From the NCBI GenBank assembly GCA_016295895.1, contig JAEDKI010000010.1, positions 1 through 21,525 of the forward strand: a stretch of DNA of 21,525 bases, written 5' to 3'. Below the pieces are notes generated by a model that made no database searches, had not been told where the DNA came from, and saw only the letters and a list, made by a program, of their open reading frames with translations. The DNA is from Clostridiaceae bacterium (lineage in GTDB: Bacteria; Bacillota; Clostridia; Oscillospirales; Acutalibacteraceae). A program made the position numbers and the translations under genes. Below, one piece after another: positions 7,325-13,850 of the stretch (the stretch's first letter is position 1; each line of letters starts with the position of its first letter).

Positions 7325-8761
7325 TCAGTTCATTCTTGCCGCAACCTCTGCGAATGCGTCGGCAATGGTTTTCTGAGTGTCGGGACCCATTGAATTAGTC
7401 TCGTGATAATGACCGTTGCCGAATTTATCGTTGGTTTTGTTAAGATAGGGCTGAGTGGGATGAAGAACAAAATCATTGGGCGGAACAACATAGCCGGACA
7501 TATCGTTTGAAACGCCGAAAACAATCAGATTCGGGTCGTTCGCTATCTCTGCGAGGGGTTTGGGATTGATTTCTCCGCCCTTGCCGACGGGCGATTTGTC
7601 GGCGGTGAGATAACTGCCGTAAACCGTTGAAACGAAGCTTTCGCCGGGAAGAAGCAGGATTTTAACTCCGCCTATTGACATATATGTCATTTCGGTCATC
7701 ATTGCGATGCCGATATCGCTTTTATCGCAGGGATAAGCCTTAAAGCTCATAACATGGCGCATTGCAAGCAGAGTCAGAACATAGTTGCCGACGGGCAGAT
7801 AAAACGGCTGCTGAATGATTTTCATTTCGGGCTTGAGTTCAACATCGTTATCGATTTTTTGAGAAGCGTCGGCAAGCATTTTTGCCTGAAGCTTTATGCA
7901 GTTGACTCTGTCATCTTTGTCAAACTCTGCGACATCCATTGCGCCGATTGCACCGATTCCGAAAAGAACATCCGCTCCGTTCTCTGCTTTTATCTGCTCA
8001 CGCATAAAATACGGATATTCGCCGCTGAGCATACGGTTGCCGCCGCCGAGAGAATTGGGGTGACCGCCGAAATTCATAATCCAGATATCGTTTGAGCCGT
8101 CATCGGGCACAAAGCGAAGCCTTGAAAGGACTTCATGCTTGTCGGTGAAGCCTCTGCGGGTGTAAAGTCCGTCCTTGACGGTTATATTTCCGCTGAAAAG
8201 CTTTCCCGATTTCCTGCTTTCATATGCTTTTTCGGAAACCTCAACGGCTTTCTTCATCAGCATATCCATATATTCGGGGTCTTTGCCGTCGGAGGGGATT
8301 CCGAGAGCATTTGCCTTGCCCCAATAGCCGAGAGTGTCGATGCCCGAATGGCTGTGAGTGCAGCTGAAATTGATGCACTTGCAGCCCTTGATTTTGGGCG
8401 AAGCCATAATCATCGAGCGGATTTTGTTAATTTCTATTCTCGTCATGCCGACGATATCTGCGCCGAGCCAAAGCATACCTTCGTCGCTGCCGCAGTCAAT
8501 CCAGACTGCGCTTATGTAAACGGGAGAGAGAACTCCCTCCATTTTATGACCCGAGCCGTGACCCGCAATCCAATATGTTTTGCCGCTGTTCAGATCGGGC
8601 ATTATTTCGTCACGGGCAAAGCCCGCTCTGTAGCCCGAGCCGCCGAATTTCAAGGTTTCAGCCTTTTCAATCTTCGGAGCAGTCTCATTTTTGCAAACCT
8701 TTTTGCCGTAGTTTTTGGTAATTGCGGCAATGCCTTTTGAAGCAAGATCCATTATATTCAT
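7325..8761 (-). CDS. Neutral/alkaline ceramidase-fold protein, probably without the usual serine nucleophile
   Basis: 478 residues from the ATG at 8759-8761, supported by AGGTGA; the longer frame to 8863 would overlap secB. Resemblance to the neutral ceramidase family is seen in GFARDEIMP, WLGADIVGM, NFSCTHSHSG (H136, H138), FGGHPNSLGG followed by NRMLSGEYP (H234), LPGESFVSTVYG (E374) and SNDMSGYVVPP (Y424). These correspond to the zinc-ligand segments of the family. The segment expected to carry the nucleophile (family pattern GDxSPN) reads GAIGAMDV here, so ordinary ceramidase chemistry is doubtful. No signal peptide or membrane segment is seen, unlike secreted ceramidases. It is the last gene after ppi and secB, 22 nt from secB. 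The substrate is unknown. Confidence 0.65.
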   Translation of the reverse strand: MNIMDLASKGIAAITKNYGKKVCKNETAPKIEKAETLKFGGSGYRAGFARDEIMPDLNSGKTYWIAGHGSGHKMEGVLSPVYISAVWIDCGSDEGMLWLGADIVGMTRIEINKIRSMIMASPKIKGCKCINFSCTHSHSGIDTLGYWGKANALGIPSDGKDPEYMDMLMKKAVEVSEKAYESRKSGKLFSGNITVKDGLYTRRGFTDKHEVLSRLRFVPDDGSNDIWIMNFGGHPNSLGGGNRMLSGEYPYFMREQIKAENGADVLFGIGAIGAMDVAEFDKDDRVNCIKLQAKMLADASQKIDNDVELKPEMKIIQQPFYLPVGNYVLTLLAMRHVMSFKAYPCDKSDIGIAMMTEMTYMSIGGVKILLLPGESFVSTVYGSYLTADKSPVGKGGEINPKPLAEIANDPNLIVFGVSNDMSGYVVPPNDFVLHPTQPYLNKTNDKFGNGHYHETNSMGPDTQKTIADAFAEVAARMN

Positions 8762-8783
8762 ATTCTTCACCTTTCCTTTTGGT

Positions 8784-9176
8784 TCAGCAGTTTTTGCCGA
8801 ATTTATAAATGCTCTGCGACTCGATATCAAAATTCGGCAAAATAACGGGCGGAATTCCCGCATTGACCGTCAAAGACGATATCATCGTTCTCGCATAAGG
8901 GAACAGCTCCTTATATGTCTGAACATGGAGCAGTTCTTTTTTGATTTCGGGGTTATAGTTGAATATTCCGAGAATAACGGCTTTGATATAAAATTTATCC
9001 TTATCCGCCTTGTCATATACCTCAACGGTAAATTCACCGATGCAGGTATTGTTCGGAGAATATTTGACATTATAGGAATACTTATTTTCAAATTCTATTC
9101 TTGCACCGTTCTCATGCTTGTTGACAAACTGAATTTCTTTAGCCTTAAAAGCTCTGAAAGTTACATTATTAGGCAT
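8784..9176 (-). CDS. SecB-like protein-export chaperone
   Basis: 130 residues from the ATG at 9174-9176, with AGAGGTG upstream; an in-frame start at 9200 would overlap ppi. The best match is the SecB family: the late segment KELFPYARTMISSLTVNAG followed by IPPVILPNFD parallels the ILFPYARECITSM and PQLNLAPVNFD block of E. coli SecB, and the preceding beta-rich half (FTVEVYD, KAVILGIFNY) fits its fold. SecB tetramers hold unfolded secretory proteins for SecA. It starts 1 nt after the stop of the lipoprotein peptidyl-prolyl isomerase, so it is coupled to an exported folding factor. SecB is classical in Gram-negatives; shorter relatives occur in Clostridia, and some partner toxin-antitoxin pairs, but no toxin or antitoxin is seen beside it. 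Confidence 0.68.
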   Translation of the reverse strand: MPNNVTFRAFKAKEIQFVNKHENGARIEFENKYSYNVKYSPNNTCIGEFTVEVYDKADKDKFYIKAVILGIFNYNPEIKKELLHVQTYKELFPYARTMISSLTVNAGIPPVILPNFDIESQSIYKFGKNC

Positions 9177-9177
9177 A

Positions 9178-9843
9178 TCAAAGCACCTCTGCCTTCTCAA
9201 TGACTATCGGCTCAACGGGAACCGACTTATTTCCGTCTGCGCCGATAGTTCTTTCTGTTTCAAGGAACGAATCAACAACCTCCATGCCCTTGATAACCTT
9301 GCCGAAAGCGGCATAACTGCCGTCAAGGAAGGTTTCATCGCCGTAGCAGATAAAGAACTGAGAAGAAGCGGAATTGAAATCATTTGAGGTTCTCGCCATT
9401 GATACAACCCCTCTTGTGTGAGAGAGTGTGTTCTGTCTGAAGCCATTCTGAGCAAACTCGCCGAAGATTTTATCCTTACTGCCGCCCATTCCCGTTCCGT
9501 CGGGGTCGCCGCCCTGAGCCATGAAATCATCAATGACTCTGTGGAAGGTCAGGCCGTCATAGAAGCCGTCGGATACAAGCTTAATAAAGTTATCAACCGT
9601 CTGAGGAGCATATTCGGGATAAAGCTCAATAATAAACGAGCCGCCGTCTTTCATCGTGAATTTAACCTGAGGATGCTCGCCGTCGGAAACCGTTTCCGAG
9701 CCGTATTCAATGCCGGGCTGAACAAGTTCCGATGTTGTGTCATTCGGAGCGGTTGTTGTGACATCGCTTTCGCCGCCCGAGCAGGAGGCAAAAAGAAGCA
9801 AAATTCCGAGAATCAAAGCCGCTGATTTTATTATCCTTTTCAT
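9178..9843 (-). CDS. Cyclophilin-type peptidyl-prolyl cis-trans isomerase, lipoprotein
   Basis: 221 residues. The N-terminus is a lipoprotein signal: MKRIIK, a hydrophobic stretch, then LLFASC with C21 as the lipidation site. A short Ser/Thr/Asp-rich tether follows, then the cyclophilin domain from about residue 55: FIIELYPEYAPQTVDNFI, the active-site FHRVIDDFMAQGGDPDGTG, SASSQFFICYGD, and LDGSYAAFGKVIKGMEVVD. It should be anchored on the outside of the membrane and assist folding of exported proteins. The ATG has a CGGAGAA site. It is the first gene of a unit with secB and the ceramidase-fold gene, behind the promoter at 9878-9906. Confidence 0.93.
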   Translation of the reverse strand: MKRIIKSAALILGILLLFASCSGGESDVTTTAPNDTTSELVQPGIEYGSETVSDGEHPQVKFTMKDGGSFIIELYPEYAPQTVDNFIKLVSDGFYDGLTFHRVIDDFMAQGGDPDGTGMGGSKDKIFGEFAQNGFRQNTLSHTRGVVSMARTSNDFNSASSQFFICYGDETFLDGSYAAFGKVIKGMEVVDSFLETERTIGADGNKSVPVEPIVIEKAEVL

Positions 9844-9877
9844 ATTATCAATTCTCCGTTCGTATTATGTTCAATTC

Positions 9878-9906
9878 ATTATACAATTAATAAAATAAAA
9901 TATCAA
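9878..9906 (-). promoter_or_regulatory. Sigma-A promoter of the ppi-secB unit
   Basis: On the minus strand -35 TTGATA (9901-9906), a 17-nt spacer and a perfect -10 TATAAT (9878-9883). Transcription would start near 9871, giving a leader of about 28 nt before the ppi start codon. Confidence 0.85.
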
Positions 9907-9977
9907 CAGTTTATTGAGATTGTTAACCGAAATTTTGCAATTTGAGATTTCGGAATTGCATATCTGAACGGTTTAAA

Positions 9978-10014
9978 AATGAAAAAGAAAAGCTCCCGCC
10001 GAAAAAGCGGGAGC
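9978..10014 (-). terminator. Intrinsic terminator ending the rex-to-rubrerythrin operon
   Basis: On the minus strand GCTCCCGC (10007-10014) pairs perfectly with GCGGGAGC (9992-9999) across a 7-nt loop, followed by a T-rich tract TTTTCTTTTTC. It lies 30 nt after the stop codon of the rubrerythrin fusion. It is the only strong terminator seen between rex and this point. Confidence 0.88.
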
Positions 10015-10043
10015 CGAAAAGCTTATAATATTTGACCCAAGAA

Positions 10044-11219
10044 TTAATAGTTTTCTTTTCTGACCTCGAAGAAGCTCTGAGGATGGGCGCACACAGGGCA
10101 GACATCGGGAGCTTTTTTGCCGATTACAAGGTGACCGCAGTTGCGGCATTCCCACATTGTCTCCTCTGATTTTTCAAATACCTTCTGCATTTCAACATTG
10201 TTGAGCAAAGCTCTGTAGCGCTCTTCGTGCGATTTTTCAATTGCGCCGACCATACGGAATTTTTCCGCAAGCTCCGTGAAGCCTTCTTCTTCGGCTTCCT
10301 TGGCAAAGGTTGCGTACATATCGGTCCACTCATAGTTCTCGCCCTCTGCGGCGTGAAGCAGGTTTTCCGATGTGCCTCCGAGCTCGCCGAGAGCCTTGAA
10401 CCACATTTTTGCGTGCTCTTTTTCGTTATCTGCCGTTGCAAGGAAGATTGCGGCTATCTGCTCATAGCCTTCTTTTTTTGCAACAGAAGCAAAGTAGGTG
10501 TACTTATTTCTTGCCTGTGACTCACCTGCGAATGCTGCCTGAAGATTCTTTTCGGTTTTTGTGCCTTTGAGTTCCATTTTAGTTTCTCCTTTTCTTTCGT
10601 TTTCAGTTTCTTCAACTCTTTCAAAGTCGGATGCAGGGTGCTTGCAGAGCGGGCAGATAAAATCTGCGGGAAGCTCGTCACCCTCGTATATATAACCGCA
10701 TATTGTGCAGCGGTAATATACCTTTGCGGCGTTTTTCTTTTCGGGCTTCGGCTTGATGTTCTTATGATAATAATCATAAGTTACGCTCGTTTCAGCCGAA
10801 AGCTCGTCGCAATCCGTAACCTCTGCGATAAACAGAGTGTGTGATCCGAGGTCTGTTGCTGAAATGACCTTTGCGGAAATAAATGCGTTGGTGTGCTCGG
10901 TGATGAAATAAATACCGTTTTCGCTGCGTTTGACGGCTTCATAACCCTCAAACTTGTTAACATTGCTGCCGCTTGCAAAGCCGAATTTCTTGAAAATATC
11001 AAACGGTGCAGAGGTTGTCAGAATGCTGACATTGAATTCTCCGGTTGCAATAATCATATCATGGGTTTTGTTTGCCTTGTTGACTGCAACCGAGATTCTG
11101 TTGGGGGTTGATGTGACCTGAGAAACGGTGTTGATAATACAGCCGTTATCAAAACCGTTTTCACGGGCGGTCAGAACATAAAGTCCGTAACCGATTTTAA
11201 ACATTGCTTTTGTGTTCAT
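10044..11219 (-). CDS. Flavin reductase-rubredoxin-rubrerythrin fusion protein
   Basis: 391 residues with three modules. Residues 1-155 form an FMN-binding flavin reductase-like domain (GLYVLTARE, NGCIINTVSQV, NKTHDMI, FNVSIL). Residues 168-200 form a rubredoxin with C171, C174, C189, C192 (YRCTICGYIYEG, FICPLCKHPASDFE). Residues 215-391 form a rubrerythrin: diiron ligands around E233, E266xxH269, E310 and E328xxH331, then a rubredoxin-like tail with C358, C361, C374, C377. The first two modules correspond to high-molecular-weight rubredoxin (Hrb), which passes NAD(P)H electrons to O2- or peroxide-reducing diiron proteins; here the acceptor is fused on. It should detoxify peroxide and/or oxygen in the cytoplasm. 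It starts 18 nt after the hydrogenase gene and ends the operon. An internal ribosome site at residue 215 could also give free rubrerythrin. Confidence 0.9.
   Translation of the reverse strand: MNTKAMFKIGYGLYVLTARENGFDNGCIINTVSQVTSTPNRISVAVNKANKTHDMIIATGEFNVSILTTSAPFDIFKKFGFASGSNVNKFEGYEAVKRSENGIYFITEHTNAFISAKVISATDLGSHTLFIAEVTDCDELSAETSVTYDYYHKNIKPKPEKKNAAKVYYRCTICGYIYEGDELPADFICPLCKHPASDFERVEETENERKGETKMELKGTKTEKNLQAAFAGESQARNKYTYFASVAKKEGYEQIAAIFLATADNEKEHAKMWFKALGELGGTSENLLHAAEGENYEWTDMYATFAKEAEEEGFTELAEKFRMVGAIEKSHEERYRALLNNVEMQKVFEKSEETMWECRNCGHLVIGKKAPDVCPVCAHPQSFFEVRKENY
10575..10593 (-). promoter_or_regulatory. Internal ribosome site and ATG for stand-alone rubrerythrin
   Basis: Inside the fusion gene, AAAAGGAG (10586-10593) precedes an in-frame ATG (10575-10577) by 8 nt. 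Translation from there gives 177 residues starting MELKGTKTEKN, the normal size and N-terminus of rubrerythrin. The preceding linker residues (ETENERKGETK) look like a translated former intergenic region. Confidence 0.55.
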
Positions 11220-11237
11220 TGAAATCTCATCTCCTGT

Positions 11238-12665
11238 TTAAAAATTTAAAATTCCGATAGCGTCGGAAATACTTTTTTCCATTGCAAGCTGACCGTAAGC
11301 GTCAACCTCTTTTTTGTTCTTCTCGCCGTGAGTGAGACAGCCTGCGCCGCCTATGCAGCCGCCGGTGCATGCCATGCCCTCAATAAAATTGCAGCTGAGA
11401 ACATTCTTTGAGGCTTTGAGAAGCGCCGTTTTGCACTCCTCAATACCGTCGCATGAGATTGCTTTAAGATCAAAATCTGTGATGCCCTGCTCCTTGAGTG
11501 CCTCCTCAACCGCATCCGCAAGGCCGCCGCATCTTGCAAAGATTCTGCCGTAATATGATGCGTTGTCAAGCACATCGTCGCCGAGGCTCATAATATCAAT
11601 ATCCTTGCTGTCAAACAGAGCCTGAAGCTCCTCAAAGGTAATGACCGAATCAATATACGGTCTGACCTCCTCTTTCTGGAACTCCGCTTTTTTGGCGGTG
11701 CACGGGCCGATAAAGACTATCTTTGCATCCGGGTCGGTGTTTTTGATAAACTTTGCAATCGTCGCCATGGGTGAAAGGTTATGAGAAATATTATCGGCAA
11801 ACTTCGGGAACTGCTTGCGGACATATTCAACGAACGCAGGGCAACAGGAGCTTGTTAAAAAGCCCTTTTCGGCAAGCTCTTTGGCTTCGCTGAACGCAAC
11901 CATATCTGCGCCGAGAGCCGCTTCAACAACCGAATGGAAGCCGAGCTTTTTAATTCCCGAAATAACCTGACCGAGCCTTGCATAGGTAAACTGGCTTGAA
12001 ATTGACGGAGCAACAACCGCATAGACCTTGTATTTTGAATTATTTTCACTTTTCAGAATAAAGTCAATAACATCAAGAATATAGGATTTATCCGAAATTG
12101 CTCCGAACGGGCACTGATAAACGCAGGCTCCGCAGGAGATGCACTTGTTGTTATCGATACTTGCCGCCTTGTTTGCGTCAACCTTGATTGCCTTTATCTT
12201 GCAGGAGCGAACGCAGGGGCGTTTGAAATCAACGATTGCACCGAACGGGCAGACCTTGGCGCACTGACCGCATTCAACGCACTTTGACTTATCAATATGG
12301 GCTACATGGTTGTGGTCAAAGCTTATTGCTCCCCTCTTGCAGACATCCTCGCATCTGTGGGCAAGGCAGCCTCGGCAGGACTGGGTGACCTCATAGCCGC
12401 CCATGGGGCATTCATCGCAGGCAATATCGATAACCTCAATAACATTTGAGTTGTTCTTATTGCCGCCCATTGCAAGCTTGACTCTTTCTTCAACGATAGC
12501 TCTTTCCTTATAGACACAGCAACGCATTGTCGGAGTGTCACCGCTGACGATGACCTTCGGAATATCGTAAAGCTGTTCAAGCAACGTGCCGTTCCATGCA
12601 CGCCTTGCAACCTCACGGAGAACCTTATATTTAAGATGCTGAACTTTAGTGTCGAATTTTCTCAT
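11238..12665 (-). CDS. [FeFe] hydrogenase, group B type
   Basis: 475 residues. A cysteine-rich N-terminus (CDECPMGG, CRGC, CEDVC) leads into [4Fe-4S] ferredoxin motifs (C129/132/135/139 and C175/178/181/185). The H-cluster domain carries the three signatures in group B form: TSSCCPAFV (C274, C275), GPCTAKKAE (C322) and EGMACTGGCIGGAG (E429, M431, C433, C437). It probably makes H2 from reduced ferredoxin in the cytoplasm; group B enzymes are poorly characterised. The maturation genes hydE, hydF and hydG are not in the window. AAGGAAGG lies 6 nt before the ATG, 12 nt after the PP2C stop. The rubrerythrin fusion follows after 18 nt, consistent with protecting an oxygen-labile enzyme. No NADH-binding subunit is adjacent, so electron bifurcation is unlikely for this copy. 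Confidence 0.93.
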   Translation of the reverse strand: MRKFDTKVQHLKYKVLREVARRAWNGTLLEQLYDIPKVIVSGDTPTMRCCVYKERAIVEERVKLAMGGNKNNSNVIEVIDIACDECPMGGYEVTQSCRGCLAHRCEDVCKRGAISFDHNHVAHIDKSKCVECGQCAKVCPFGAIVDFKRPCVRSCKIKAIKVDANKAASIDNNKCISCGACVYQCPFGAISDKSYILDVIDFILKSENNSKYKVYAVVAPSISSQFTYARLGQVISGIKKLGFHSVVEAALGADMVAFSEAKELAEKGFLTSSCCPAFVEYVRKQFPKFADNISHNLSPMATIAKFIKNTDPDAKIVFIGPCTAKKAEFQKEEVRPYIDSVITFEELQALFDSKDIDIMSLGDDVLDNASYYGRIFARCGGLADAVEEALKEQGITDFDLKAISCDGIEECKTALLKASKNVLSCNFIEGMACTGGCIGGAGCLTHGEKNKKEVDAYGQLAMEKSISDAIGILNF

Positions 12666-12677
12666 ATTGAACCTTCC

Positions 12678-13850
12678 TTAGAAATAGCTGACTTTTATTC
12701 TTTTGCCCATTTGTTTCAGGCACTCCGAAAGCTCCTTGACAAGCTGCATTTTAATGCTGAATGTTATGGGAAGATCAGGGTTCTGATGGGCGGGGTTTAT
12801 CGCTCTGCCGACATAAAAGTTAATATCGGTCGCCTCCTCAAAGAGCAGGCGGCAGATCAGAGAAGCGCCGTCTCTCTGATAACCCCAGACGGAATAAAGC
12901 TCATTTGTGCCGAGATAATCCTTGGCATAGGTCAGAACCTTATTAATTGTTATAACGCCCTCGGTTACGAGGTCAACGCCCTCTATCGACGCAATGGGCG
13001 GCACCTCTTTATCAATAAAATCAAGCGAAGGAACCACGGGCTTGTTAAGATATTTTGCGGCGATTGACGAGGTTGTTCCGCCGCAGACTATATGCTTGCC
13101 CTCTTTGGAGAAGAAAAGCGACATCATTTTATCGCAGTCATCTCTGTTTGACGGAGGGCCGAAAAGCAGATTCATCGGCTCACGCTTTCTGATTCTGACA
13201 ATTGCCGCCGTTGTGTCATCACCCGGCTTTCCGCCGTAAAGGCGGTTGCATTCGTCAACCAGAACCGTGGCAAGGGTTTTGGCAGTGAAGCCGACATCAT
13301 AGAATGTTTCCATGTAATCAATGATATCCTCACGCTTCCAGCCGAAGTTATAAGCCATGCCGATTCCCGCATGGGGGCAGCCGTCGCTCATGGCAACGAA
13401 AACATCGTTTTCTTCGAGTTTTATATATGAACTGAAAATCTTTTTTCCGCCGATGTTCAGCTCGGTTTTGGGATAATCGAAATTTTTGCCGTCTCTGAGC
13501 AAAATTACAAGCGGATTGTCAAACTGAAAAATCCGGGCGTATTCGTTATCGACTATCTGAAGAATCGTGAAAGTTGAGTAGGCAACTCCCCTGACCGAAC
13601 AGACGGGAAGCGTTGCCGCAATCGTGTCAACGCAATCCTCAACGGAAAGTCCGCTTGAAATCATGGTTGAAATGATTTTTGAGGTCAGGGTTGAAAGAAT
13701 GCTCGCCTTAACGCCGCTTCCGAGACCGTCCGCAAGCACAACGACCGTTGAACTGTCGTCCGCTTCAATAACATCGACATGGTCGCCGCAAAGCTCCTCG
13801 CCGACATGGTTTATGCTCCTGTATCCAATATCTGCACAAAGATTATTCAT
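12678..13850 (-). CDS. SpoIIE-like PP2C serine phosphatase with an unassigned C-terminal half
   Basis: 390 residues. Residues 1-220 form a SpoIIE/PP2C domain with all metal-binding aspartate motifs: VVVLADGLGSG (D41), FVAMSDGCPH (D156) and KPGDDTTAAIV (D211, D212), so it should be an active Ser/Thr phosphatase. Residues 222-390 are a separate region with NLLFGPPSNR, HIVCGGTTSSIAA and a long C-terminal helix; I cannot assign it to a named domain. No membrane segment is seen. The start overlaps the sensory hydrogenase stop by 8 nt, with AAGGAG about 10 nt upstream. Coupled translation suggests the hydrogenase-PAS protein controls the phosphatase, or that the two act on one pathway. No anti-sigma factor or STAS-domain target is encoded nearby. 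Confidence 0.88.
   Translation of the reverse strand: MNNLCADIGYRSINHVGEELCGDHVDVIEADDSSTVVVLADGLGSGVKASILSTLTSKIISTMISSGLSVEDCVDTIAATLPVCSVRGVAYSTFTILQIVDNEYARIFQFDNPLVILLRDGKNFDYPKTELNIGGKKIFSSYIKLEENDVFVAMSDGCPHAGIGMAYNFGWKREDIIDYMETFYDVGFTAKTLATVLVDECNRLYGGKPGDDTTAAIVRIRKREPMNLLFGPPSNRDDCDKMMSLFFSKEGKHIVCGGTTSSIAAKYLNKPVVPSLDFIDKEVPPIASIEGVDLVTEGVITINKVLTYAKDYLGTNELYSVWGYQRDGASLICRLLFEEATDINFYVGRAINPAHQNPDLPITFSIKMQLVKELSECLKQMGKRIKVSYF

Noticed and set aside
8135..8740. Plus-strand open frame (201 codons) opposite the ceramidase-fold gene
   Set aside because: Antisense frame without any recognisable domain; the minus-strand gene has conserved motifs throughout this stretch.
9918..9937. 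TTGTTAA near the ppi promoter as a possible Rex site
   Set aside because: Only one half-site is good; the second half at the required spacing does not match TTAACAA, and it is not upstream of a redox gene.
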